Under the pieces are notes generated by a model that saw only the letters and a list, made by a program, of their open reading frames with translations, made no database searches and had not been told where the DNA came from. This document shows positions 1-9,737 of a stretch of DNA of 64,000 nucleotides, piece by piece; the stretch's first letter is position 1; each line of letters begins with the position of its first letter. The position numbers and the translations under genes are program-made. Where the stretch lies: NCBI RefSeq assembly GCF_000003815.2, contig NW_023365706.1, positions 195,395 to 259,394 of the forward strand, in the 5' to 3' direction. Source of the DNA: Branchiostoma floridae. Its lineage: Eukaryota > Chordata > Leptocardii > Amphioxiformes > Branchiostomatidae.

Positions 1-965
1 ACACCAACATTATAAAATGCTGCCTAGGCAGACCCGTGTAATGAGTTGTATCATTGTCAAGAAAGAAAAGAAAGAAAATAAACCCAGTAATATTACTTGT
101 CTGGTCATGGCCAACCCTCTATCAAATCACCTTTGATTAACAGATAAAACTTGTTTGCTCATGATCGGACATTAAATTTTGCATATGTGCACTAATAATT
201 TGCTGCGTTTTGTAAGATTTTCACTTTTTGTATTATATCCTTAATCAATGGTTGTAGCATTTTGGCTGTTGCTGCTTGCATTATACCTCACGTGGAGCAT
301 AACACAGCAAACGGTAAATGAAACTTAGATATTATTAAACGAATACATGAAAATACTTCTTTTCACTACGGTAATCAGAAGATAACATTTACTATTTCCA
401 AAAGTATGAAGAGCAAATTCATTTCAGTGATGCAAATAATATGTAATGGCTATCATCAAGAATTAGATGACAACTTAATACATTCAAACCTTTGTACGTG
501 ATGTCTCTCTTACAATGTACAGTTGTATCATGATGATCTTGATTAGAAGCACAACCTTGTCTTCTAGGGACATTAGTTTCAGAATGTTGAAATGCGCTTT
601 GCCCTGTACTTCTATCATGTTGTGATCAGGAAGCCTTGGTAGAATATTACATAATGGCAAGAAAATCGGTAATAACACTGCTTTTTGAGCTGATAAAGAC
701 AATCACTTGCGTTTAGATCGACAGTCGGTGCAGTATAATCTCTATCTGGGTAATCAGGGCACATCACAGTTTGACCCTATGATCTGGAGTCCTAGTTACC
801 CCATTCAGCAAAGTACGACCGACAGTCCATCTAGACCGAAAGAGACTCCTGTAATCGATAAGTAAACGCAATTCTCTGTACCTTAAGCTTATAAAAGAGG
901 AATTGATACAGCGTCTTTGTGGTTTTTATATTTGTAAGCGTTGCTCTAAGGCACTGTAACTGTGT
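1..965. other. No gene seen; AT-rich flank
   Basis: I see no supportable exon, RNA gene or clear repeat here. Open frames are short and have no recognisable protein similarity. Duplicated sequence begins just after this stretch. Confidence 0.5.
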
Positions 966-3335
966 AGATGGATGCAATACTTTAGCCGGCCGTTGTGAGT
1001 CTCTTTTGGGCCGTGCTGACTGGAAGACACAAGTCACATTGCTAATGGTTTACACTAAGAGCAAACAAGACTTTTGTTCAGTCAGCAGGTTTTGGTACGT
1101 AAGTGCTCTTGTGTTGATATTCTGTGGAAAGGTTCGACTTGTAGTGACCGCCTTGACCAAATACAAGCTCAAACAGGCTCTGTGTAGGGACCTAGATTTC
1201 CTCGGGGGCAATGGCTGCGAGGGTCTCCCGTAATATTCCCGTTGCGCCACCCGTTGGCGCGAAAGGTTCGCTTCTACTGATTTCAAAGCGTCAAATGGTT
1301 TTTTCATATATAACAGTTTTTAGCACTTTCATATTGATCAGTTAAACCATACAACGGAATAATAGTTTCTTCTACAGAACTATGTACGCCGTTTAAAGAA
1401 TCACCGGGTCGTGGGAGAATTGTTCACGGGCGGATGGGTACCTTCCCCGCCGGCCAGTGAGAGGCGACCCGGTCGGATCCCCGTTGTGTACACGATGACT
1501 GAACCGATTTACGTCTACTAGTTACCTTGTAACTAACATGAAATAACTGAAGCGGGTATTGATTTGTGAGTCGCAAATTTCATGTAACGCCAGTTCACCT
1601 TTATTCGTTGGGTAACCTATATCCGTTGCTCTTAAAACAGGGTATTTGGGATTATCACGGACGTTAGTTTCAAATTGCGATATTTTCAGGATATTGCAGT
1701 ATAAAACTACTAACCGTCGACTTGATGTACCCAAATGTATACCCAGTTTTCAAAAAAGCAACGGATATAGGTTACCCATCTGATAAAGGTGAACCAGCGT
1801 TAGATGCGAACTATTTGATCCCTGTAGATACAGCCCACCGTAATACATACCTGTATGTGCTGGAGATGAGCCAAACGTCCGACCGGTCGGTCAGAACCAG
1901 GTGTGGCGTACATGTAATTCCTTCACAGATATTTCCAGAGACATTTATTGCACTAAAGCTAGTCATCTGAAGTGTAAATGTATAATGAAATATTTCGTAT
2001 GAGCTGGCATCCAGTATTAGCTAAGTTACATGAGTTTACCCTGCATTACATTGTATGCAATTTCAATAAATCTAAGATCTAAATCTTTCTTGTTAGATCA
2101 TCAAGGCAAAGCAACTTTGACCCAATATGACCCTCCTTTCCTTCTTTTGACGTGTGCTGGTCATCCAGACGAAAATCATCCAGCACAGTACGACCGACTG
2201 TCCATCTAAGCTATCAGAATAGGGTTTGATGCAGTGTCTTTGTGGTTCGTATGAATGTTAGTGCCACTTTGTGGCACTGTAACTGAGTAGATCAGCGAGT
2301 TTGCAAAGAGATCACTGGTTGCAGTACCTTTGCATGCCGTAGAGTGTCTCCTTTGTGCCGTGCTGACTGCAGGCACTGCATTCTTAAACTTGATACCACC
2401 CCCCTCCCACCCGATAGTCACAGCCAAGAATGAGATTATGCCTGTGCTGGAGGTGAGCCAAACGTCCGTCAGATCGCTGTCAATCAGGTGTGAGGTTGTT
2501 CCTTAACTCAGCTTCCTCCGAAAGTACCCATTGTACTAGATATAACCAGCTTTCTTCTTAAGATTATCAAGGCAATAGAAAAAGATGTTAATAATGTTTA
2601 ATGTGTGGACAACATTCAACGCCCCACCCTTCTCCAGTCGAAGCTTGGCAATCATCTGCCGCAGGTGTTTTAGTTTACTTCCTCCAAAATGGGGACCGTC
2701 GTGTGCTCACTGTCTTCCTTCTTCCGTCAGTTTCTTGCCTGAGCCCAGGATACGCTCCATGTGAAATTCCACCATTTTTGGAAATCCCCGTTGCCATATA
2801 GCAACTGGTAACCACAGACCTAAAAATTTCCATTATTTTCATTTGGGGCTACCGACACAAAATTGAGAAAAGTCGATTTTTAAAAATAGGTTGGCCACCT
2901 AATGGTAAGTTTTCACATTACAGAGCTTCTTAATGTCTTCTCATGTGGCAGCAGATTTTAAGAACGAGATGTTCCAAGCCTTGAACCAATTACAATAATA
3001 CTAATGTTTTGCTGCGTCTTTTACAAAACATAATAGATCTGGTGGGAAAACAAAATTTGATGTTGCCTGTATTTTTGCTTCATATCAAGTCGTAAAAACT
3101 GTTTGCGACATTTCGAAAATATCAATAGTAACGAGCCACCTGTGCTGGTGTGACGCAGTTTCTTCCAACTTCCCCCAAGAAAATTATTGTCTTTAACTCA
3201 GCCCCCCCCCCCCCTCTAAAATAAGATCAAGGCAAAAATCAGAAAAATGCTGGTGACGATTGGTTTGTATATGTGGTCAATTTTACACACCGCCCTTCCC
3301 CAGCCCGGGCAATTTTCAATGATAACGGGCCATCT
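966..3335 (+). repeat. Segmental duplication A, copy 1
   Basis: This block recurs in the same order and orientation at about 17505-21040. The stretch 980-1380 matches 17512-17910 (shared phrases around GCCGGCCGTTGTGAGTCTC and the GACCTAGATTTC segment). The stretch 2040-3330 matches 19783-21030, including the run of C at about 3201, the CAAAATGGGGACCGTC segment and the stretch ending TTTCAATGATAACGG. In the second copy about 1.7 kb of unrelated DNA interrupts the match just after CAGCCCACCGTAA (equivalent to position 1842 here). No intact gene lies inside; a decayed exon relic sits at 2661-2750. Confidence 0.85.
2661..2750 (+). pseudogene. Decayed signal-peptide exon relic
   Basis: The stretch lines up with the start of the intact coiled-coil exon at 3770. 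It shares the leader GCAGGTGTTTTAGTT, an ATG at the equivalent place (2689), then GTCGTG-TGCTCACTGTCTTCCTTCT and the downstream GAGCCCAGGA. One base is missing after GTCGT relative to the intact copy, which shifts the frame inside the hydrophobic core, and no coiled coil follows. The relic at 20385 carries the same deletion, so the damage predates segmental duplication A. Confidence 0.7.
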
Positions 3336-3384
3336 GTGCTGAGGGTGAGCTAAACGCCCTATAGGTCGTTCAGAAGCAGGTGTG

Positions 3385-3480
3385 ACTCACTCACTCACTC
3401 ACTCACTCACTCACTCACTCACTCACTCACTCACTCACTCACTCACTCACTCACTCACTCACTCACTCACTCACTCACTG
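3385..3480. repeat. (TCAC)n microsatellite
   Basis: About 95 bp of almost perfect ACTC/TCAC tetranucleotide repeat. It lies inside one copy of the local degenerate unit (GAAGCAGGTGTGAC... resumes as TGTGACTTAGTTCC), so it seems to have expanded from the GTGACTCA phrase of that unit. Confidence 0.97.
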
Positions 3481-3579
3481 TGACTTAGTTCCTTAACTCA
3501 GTTTCATCAATGATTTTTATTGTACTTAAGTCTTCCCCCTCCATTCCTAAGATCACCAAGGTAAGAGTCGAAGAAACTT

Positions 3580-5280
3580 CATGATGATAGATGAAAAATA
3601 TATTTTTCAAGTGACTGTAATTTTACGCTCCTTTCCGGCATCCCTCCCGAAGTTGTGCTCTGATATTCACAGCCGAGTTAACAACATTCCTGCGCTGCAC
3701 GATCAGAACACCCCGTGACATGCTCAAATATCAGGTGTGACGCAGGTGTTTTAGTTGAATTCTTCGAAGATGGCGATCGTCGTACTGCTCGCTGTCTTCC
3801 TTCTGTCCGGCAGTTTCCCTGCCGGAGCCCAGGACACCAGAACCGACCAGGCTGGGTCCGTCCTGCGGGAGTATGTAGACAAGGGCTACTGTACCTACAC
3901 CTATGTGGTTCCGCCTGGGTCCCGTACTGAGGGCTGCACACCGCCGGGCCTCGAGCGGCAGCTCGCCGAGACCAAGGAGGAAACGGCCCGCTTGAAAAAT
4001 CAAATGTCGTCGATGTTGAGTCAGCAGTTCGATCTCACGTCCAGGGTTCAGAACCTGACACAGGGTCTGCAAGAGCAGAAAACACGTCAGCACGGCCAGA
4101 TAGATAGTCTGTCAGAAGAAAGAGTCAGGAGTGCACAGCTGAAACAGAACATAACAAGGAAGCTAGAGGAAGAAGAGTCTCGTCTCCAAACCCTGATACA
4201 GAATCTGACACAGGAGCTACAAGACCAGAAAACAAGTCAGCAAGGCCAAATAGACAATTTGTTCAATAAACTGTCAAAAGAAAGAGTTAGGAGTGCACAG
4301 CTGGAGCAAAATCTGACACGGGAGCTGCAAGAACAAGAAACTCGTCACCAAACCCAGGTACAGAATCTGTCCGACAAACTGTCCGAAGAACAAATCAGGA
4401 GCGCACAGCTGAAAAAGAACTTGACGCAGAACCTACAAGAACAAGAGACCCGTCTCCAAACCCAAGTACAGAATCTGACACAGGAGCTACAAGAACAAGA
4501 AAGTCGTCTCCAAGCCCAGATGCAAAATCTGACTTCAACCTTGTACGAGTATGACGTGATCATCAAACAACGGCTGCAGGTAAGGGACAACATTATAACT
4601 TTCCTCATATTTACAAAACATAAAAAATCATAAGACAAATCATTATACATAAAAATATATATTCGTGTCCTAGTCCGAAAACAATACCTAAAACTAATAT
4701 CTGACAACAATTATAACAAAGGCTGTTGGTTCACACACTGTCATATACAGAATTATTCAACGTTTCTTCTGTACCTAACCATGGAAAACCCTGCGGCAGT
4801 ATTTAAGTATACTCGAGCGTCCACCTATTACTGGGCACACTGGTTAAACCCACTTGTATAGCGACACGACATGCCGCATTCTACAAAGCTCCCTCCCTGC
4901 AAGAAACACAATTATTCATGATCCTTTTTTGCGTATACTGAACAGTGAACCTGTGACAAATAACTAGAGTCCAGTACGATCAGGAGATACTAGTAAGTGG
5001 CACGTTTTTGTTAAAGTCAGTAACCAGTGGTAACAACCTGTTGACGGACAACGAAGAGGAATTTGTGCACTTCAAATAGAAAGAAATCTTTATTGACACG
5101 ACAAAAGTACAGCGACTTTCGTCAGGTCTATCTATAACAACCACTTACTATACAACATGAACAGACATATATGGATATCTATAGGTATGGATAAGTCAAC
5201 ATATTGGGTCTAGCATGTCATTTACACTATTGGTTAATAGATATCGTAAACGTCAATGAATCAGAAGAGTTGTTTGGTAA
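3580..5280 (+). repeat. Tandem segmental duplication B, copy 1
   Basis: The whole block, covering upstream flank, coiled-coil exon and intron side, recurs at about 6930-9400. Examples are GTTGTGCTCTGATATTCACAG (3652 and 7015), the exon itself (3770 and 7799), and the 3' flank around AACAATACCTAAAA (4680 and 8989) through GTCAATG-ATCAGA (5250 and 9372). Copy 2 additionally holds a TTAA element (7044-7706) and a LINE tail (8748-8965), which are absent here. This copy therefore gives the empty site for both. Confidence 0.85.
3770..4579 (+). CDS. Secreted coiled-coil protein, first coding exon (angiopoietin-like N-terminus)
   Basis: This is an open 270-codon exon starting at ATG 3770 (context AAGATGG). 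An in-frame TTG at 3755 extends the frame but is not a credible start. Residues 1-22 form a signal peptide (MAIVVLLAVFLLSG..., cleavage likely after AGA). A short cysteine segment follows, GYCTYTYVVPPG...EGC at about 43-60, which resembles the N-terminal segment of angiopoietins and angiopoietin-like proteins. Residues 68-265 are a long parallel coiled coil made of 18-residue repeats (LQEQETRLQTQVQNLT type). Each repeat carries an N-[LI]-T sequon, giving seven or so candidate N-glycosylation sites on the coil. The exon ends at a strong phase-0 donor, CTGCAG|GTAAGG at 4579/4580. In angiopoietin-type proteins a fibrinogen-like domain would follow. I find none between here and the next copy, so the gene is either incomplete or continues in exons I cannot recognise. 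The exon call is firm; the family name is inference. Confidence 0.65.
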
Positions 5281-6478
5281 TGAGAGGATTACCATACGGA
5301 ACGGAAGACAGCTAACTTTAGCACAATGAATATCTTGGAGGTGTCCGGGTTGAGGAATTACGCCGCATCTGCTTCTGAACAACTTGTCAGACGTTTGGCT
5401 CACCTTTAGCACAGGTTACTCATATATCATTGGAATATGAAATATGCTGTTGCCAGTCCTTACAATTTGGTATGAAGCAAATTACAGACAACTTCGATGC
5501 TTTCTTTGTTTTCCTACAACATCTAACGTTATTAAGTTTTACAAAAGATGCATCTAACATTTATAGTGTTGGCTAAAGGCTTGAAAGAGTTCATAGCCAT
5601 GGTTGGGCATCCAGCAATTTAAAAATGACTGTCGCCTGAGAAGACATGAATAAGTCAAATAGCAACAGAAAACAAAACAATTCAAATCTTAGATTATAGT
5701 TTGGTAGGTGAAACCAGCAAGACAGGCCATCAGACAGATCAAGTCAGATCGCTCCCTTCTTTGATCTTGAAACCTGCAGCTGCGTAAGGTGGGGCATGCG
5801 GTCGTAACATTTACATGAGTCACATTTACATGTAAAAACAAGAAGGCCGTTTCTGCAACGCTATTTCTGGCTTTAATAAGGAACAAGTTAGGATCATTTG
5901 CTGTCATTTGTAGCGCTGCGTTTTGAAATACTTTACTATAATAACTGTAATAACAAACGTTATCATAATTGCTCAATATTTTTTTGCGTTATCTACTTAC
6001 CCTGATGTATAAAAGCAGCCCACTTTTTGATAAATGTCTCTATGGGCGTCCTCTAAAATCTAAAGGATGTGGTACACTGGTGTAACAACCATTACTGGGG
6101 ACGTTACTGGGTAAGGTAAGTTAAGTTAAAGTAAGGTGAGGTGAGGTAAGGTAAGGTAAGGTATGGTTGTTACGCCTGCCTAACACATAATCAATTGGTT
6201 GGAAAAAAATCAGCTGTCATCTTTTGGCTATCATTAACTTAATAGAGGAATCCTCCTAGGGAGGCTTGACATAAAAATGAGCTGATCTATTTTTCTAATC
6301 TAATATCGGTATCTTGCACATTTCAATAAGCAATTAGCATTACACACAACCCTTCCCCAGCCCGTACTTGTGTTGTGCCCCAACATTTCCTACATTTCAA
6401 AGATAACGAGCCATCTGTCCTGGTAGGGAGTCAAATGTCCAACAGGTCGCACGGACGCAGGTGTGACGCAAACTATTT
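4580..6478. other. Intron-like/intergenic DNA without recognised exon
   Basis: This follows the donor of the 3770 exon. I looked for a fibrinogen-like or other coiled-coil exon and found none. It contains one reverse-complement copy of the local degenerate unit (about 5345-5415), a GGTAA-rich minisatellite (6111-6168) and another unit copy at 6417-6478. Confidence 0.5.
6111..6168 (+). repeat. Degenerate (AAGGT)n minisatellite
   Basis: A run of AAGGT/GAGGT pentamers with a few interruptions (GTAAGGTAAGTTAAGTTAAA type). A shorter GTGAGGTGAG run occurs at about 21415. Confidence 0.85.
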
Positions 6479-6718
6479 AATACCCCCGTCACATTTGGCG
6501 AAAATCGATCGGACGACGATTTTGCGGCAATCGCCCGAGCCTCGCTTATAGTAATCATTTTATTGGACAACAATTGTACAAGGTACAAAGTATGGCTTGT
6601 ATGTGACTGGGACGGTTTTCAGGCGAAAAATACGCGCAACCCTCTGTCGATCTGAAATATGGCCGATCTTCCATCGATCTTCGCCCGAAGATCGTGGATA
6701 ATATGACAGGGGTGTTAC
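6479..6718. mobile_element. MITE, ATACCCCC...TCACATT TIR family
   Basis: Left end AATACCCCCGTCACATTTGG and right end ATATGACAGGGGTGTTAC are imperfect inverted repeats. Internal inverted segments (CGATCGGACGACGAT, GATCTTCGCCCGAAGATC) add secondary structure. It splits a copy of the local unit: GTGTGACGCAAACTATTTAA lies to the left and CTCAGCTCCCTCAATG to the right, which fits insertion at a TTA/TTAA site. The same ends occur near 35812, 36241 and 37548. A Harbinger-like origin is possible from the TA-rich target but is not shown. Confidence 0.65.
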
Positions 6719-7043
6719 TCAGCTCCCTCAATGATTTTCATTGTGGAAAAGTCAGCCGTCTTCCTTCTTCTTGTTTTCACACTGCTATGAACATATAACG
6801 GGGATTAGCGACAGTGCGCATATGTTAGTAACAAGTTGGCGGAACAAACTAACATAGGGGAGTACAGGTAGAGACGCTACGGAACATATTAATCAACTGA
6901 TTGTCAATGCAAAGAACAAGACAAGTGAATGATTTCTTTGCTAAGATCATCAGGGAAAATGATTGTAGAAGGACATTTTTCAAGTGACATTCCCTTTCCC
7001 ATCCCATATCGGAGTTGTGCTCTGATATTCACAGCCGAGTTAA

Positions 7044-7706
7044 CGGTGCACACACCAATTTTTCCGCGACAGGGGTCCGAGATAGTGCGCGACAAAAATG
7101 TGACGAAAGGGTCTCGAGGGTCCGTGTTTGAGACCAAATTTCTCATAATCTGCTGCGAAGTGGCATTTAATACTGGTATGGCTAAAAAGCGTAAGAAGTG
7201 ATGTGTTTTTGGTGCAAATTGGTTTTGGGCCCGAGTGTCACTTCCTTGTATTTCTACGCGTTGGAAATGATTCGCCCGTTGTCCCAGATTCCCCGTCCAT
7301 ATGCGGTCTGTGAGCCGTGTTGCTATGCCTCGCGCGTCGGGTTATTGTAAAAATCTCAGTGTTACGATTTTCTTTATTTTTTGCTTGATTAATCTTAGAT
7401 GTATTCTCTTTCCGACAATATCAGTCATTTTCATGACTAAACTATAGGTGATGGGTTTATTTCCACGTCAAAATTCCCCTTTTTTTGCATACTTTTTTAC
7501 GTGAAAAAAACTTTTCTCCCCCCAAAATTATGACAAGTAGAGAGAGTGAAGAAACTGAAAACCGGCTGTTCTTAAAGCTGGAGTGATACCCTTCATTCCC
7601 ATATACGGCTTTTCTGCTTTAGATTTATTTTCTTGAAGAGACGGCCTCTCGACTTGAGGGTGCGCAGCCTCGATTTGAGACCCCAAATAAACTGGGGTGT
7701 GCACCG
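7044..7706. mobile_element. TTAA-flanked MITE with its empty site in the window
   Basis: The 663-bp insertion starts CGGTGCACAC and ends GTGTGCACCG, a 10-bp perfect TIR with weaker similarity further in (GGGGTC near both ends). It is flanked by TTAA at 7040-7043 and 7707-7710. The paralogous block at about 3675 reads GAGTTAACAACATTCCTG with no insertion, while here it reads GAGTTAA[element]TTAACGACATACCTG. The target duplication is therefore TTAA, or GTTAAC, since the palindromic site makes the edge ambiguous. TTAA targeting is the hallmark of piggyBac-type elements, but the ends lack the usual CCC. No transposase is encoded. Confidence 0.85.
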
Positions 7707-7798
7707 TTAACGACATACCTGCGTTGCACGATCAGAACATCCCGTGACATGCTCAAATATCAGGTGTGACGCAGGTGTTTTAGTTGACTTCTTCGAAG

Positions 7799-8688
7799 AT
7801 GGCGATCGTCGTACTGCTCGTTGTCGTCCTTCTGTCCGGCAGTTTCCCTGCCCGAGCCCAGGACACCAGAACCGACCAGGCTGGGTCCGTCCTGCGGGAG
7901 TATGTAGACAAGGGCTACTGTACCTACACCTATGTGGTTCCGCCTGGGTCCCGTACTGAGGGCTGCACACCGCCGGGCCTGGAGCGGCAGCTCGCCGAGA
8001 CCAAGTAGGAAACGGGCCGCTTGAAAAATCAAGTTGACATTTTAAGCGATCGGTTAGAAAACCTGACACAAGAGCTACAAGAGCAGAAAACAAATCAGCA
8101 AGCTCAGATAGATAGTTTGTCTGAGACCAAGGAGGAAACGGGCCGCTTAAAGAACCTGGCACAGGAGCTACAAGAACAAGAAACCCGTCTCCAAACCCAG
8201 GTACAGAACCTGACACTGGAGCTGCAAGAACAAGAAAGCCGTCTCTAAACCCAGGAACAGAACCTGACACTGGAGCTGCAAGAACAAGAAAGCCGTCTCC
8301 AAACCCAGGTACAGAACCTGACACAGGAGCTACAAGAACAAGCAACCCGACTCCAAACCCAGGTACAGAACCTGACACTGGAGCTGCAAGAACAAGAAAG
8401 CCGTCTCTAAACCCAGGTACAGAACCTGACACTGGAGCTGCAAGAACAAGAAAGCCGTCTCCAAATCCAGGTGCAGAACCTGACACAGGAGCTACAAGAA
8501 CAAGCAACCCGACTCCAAACCCAGGTACAGAACCTGACACTGGAGCTGCAAGAACAAGAAAGCCGTCTCCAAACCCAGGTACAGAACCTGACACAGGAGC
8601 TACAAGAACAAGCAACCCGACTCCAAACCCAGGTACGGGATCTGACTGCAACCTTGTACGAGCATGACGCGATCATTAAGCAACGTCT
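7799..8688 (+). pseudogene. Coiled-coil exon pseudogene with three in-frame stops
   Basis: Paralogue of the 3770 exon: same ATG context, signal peptide and GYCTYTYVVPPG segment, then heptad-rich 18-residue repeats. The reading frame is never shifted, but three nonsense changes interrupt it: AAG-GAG became AAG-TAG at 8006, and two CAA codons became TAA at 8246 and 8408. The last two fall at the same place in two repeat units, so one may have been copied to the other by repeat exchange. The splice donor of the intact copy (GCAGGTAAGG) is missing; an apparent 6-bp deletion leaves CGTCTAAGAGAC. A LINE tail was later inserted about 60 bp downstream. The preserved frame despite stops suggests recent loss of function. 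No product is expected beyond a short secreted peptide. Confidence 0.85.
8190..8640 (+). repeat. 54-bp tandem repeat coding the coiled coil
   Basis: About eight units of 54 bp, each coding 18 residues of the type TQVQNLT.ELQEQE.RLQ. The units are nearly identical (CAGGTACAGAACCTGACAC recurs), which points to recent unequal exchange. The antisense strand is also open for long stretches because of the repeat composition; that frame is a shadow. Confidence 0.9.
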
Positions 8689-8747
8689 AAGAGACAAACC
8701 TTTAATTTTCTCAGATTCACAAACCATTCAAAGTCATATACATCTGT

Positions 8748-8965
8748 ATCTATATATCCGCCGTTCGACGTAACACACCAGCTTCGCAGGCACGCAGCGT
8801 GGCAGCAGCCGGTTATATTACACCGAACGACTCGTCACACCTAACTTTTGTACATCTATCTGCAAGCGTTCTTTAAAACTTCCCAGAGAAGATGCCCCTA
8901 CTGTACTTGGTGTTAACAAATTCCACTCTACGATAGTTCTGGGAAAGTACGAATTTTTTCTCATC
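8748..8965 (-). mobile_element. CR1-like LINE 3' tail
   Basis: Read on the minus strand, this gives the typical last residues of a LINE reverse transcriptase: SYFPRTIVEWN, then GASSLGSFKERL, then a stop. A 3' UTR with GAAGCTGGTGTGTTACG follows. The copy 1 block lacks this segment, so it is a clean insertion. The same 3' UTR phrase recurs at about 42770 (CCATTCGGCGTAACATACCAG on plus). Confidence 0.75.
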
Positions 8966-9400
8966 TACGCATCCAGAAACACAAACAATACCTAAAATAC
9001 CGTTACTATTATAACAAAGGCGTTCGGTTCACCCTCGGTCATATACAGTATATTTGAACATTCTTATACTCAACCATGAAAAACGCTGTGAAAGTATTCC
9101 AGGTCTACTCGGGCGTCCACGTATGATTGGGGACAGGCCAATCCCATTGGTATAGCAACACGACATATCACATTCCGTAAAATTTACTCTCTGCCAGAAA
9201 CAAAATTATTCATGAGCCTTTTGTTTCGCGTATACTGAACCATAAACAACACCTGTGGTGGATAACTAGAGTCTCCGTACGATCAGAGGACAGGCGACAC
9301 GTTTGTGTACTAGTCACTAAACAGCTGACAATGAATAGGAAGCTTGTGCAGTTCAAATAAATGTCGTAAAAGTCAATGTATCAGACGAGCGACTTAAGCC

Positions 9401-9737
9401 TATTATTCAGGAGACCTCAAGGGGTTTGATAGACATTCCTACTCAAGTTTTCTTGTTGAGGATTGCCTGGTGCTTTTGTTTACGTTGTCTCGGCAAGATA
9501 CAAATAGTTTGTTTATATGTAATGGCAACATGTTATTCAGAGACTTATACAATCAGGTGCATAGTGTGTTTTGTGTATTGTTACCACATCTTTCCGTCCA
9601 AGAAACAAGACTAGTGTACTTCAGCTGAATGTGTTCATAGCTGCAGTCCTAGGAAAGGTTCTCCTACCCTATTCTGCATTCTTTGCAGTAAATTTGTACC
9701 GTACTGGGAGCTGTTACCATACCAAAGAGAGCAACGG
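9401..9737. other. No gene seen
   Basis: Short unremarkable spacer between duplication B and the first LINE. I can assign nothing here. Confidence 0.4.

Larger units (their letters stand above)
6930..9400 (+). repeat. Tandem segmental duplication B, copy 2
   Basis: Second copy of the 3580-5280 block in direct orientation. It is lengthened by two later insertions: the TTAA-flanked element at 7044-7706 and a CR1-like LINE tail at about 8748-8965. The exon it carries is a pseudogene. Confidence 0.85.

Noticed and set aside
1403-1475. tRNA or structured RNA gene
   Set aside because: No cloverleaf or B-box-like sequence could be drawn; only the outer 9-bp stem pairs.
3385-3480. Possible CRISPR-like or telomere-like array
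   Set aside because: Simple TCAC tetranucleotide repeat without spacers; the host is a eukaryote.
4345-4710. Cysteine-rich minus-strand frame (CSCSSCVRFCTWVWRR repeats)
   Set aside because: Antisense of the coiled-coil heptads (CTGCAAGAACAAGAA read backwards); not a cysteine-rich peptide gene.
7707-8651. 314-codon open frame on the minus strand with VSGSVPGFGDGFLVLAAP-type repeats
   Set aside because: It is the antisense of the 54-bp coiled-coil repeat and stays open because of the repeat's composition. It has no start context, splice signals or known domain.
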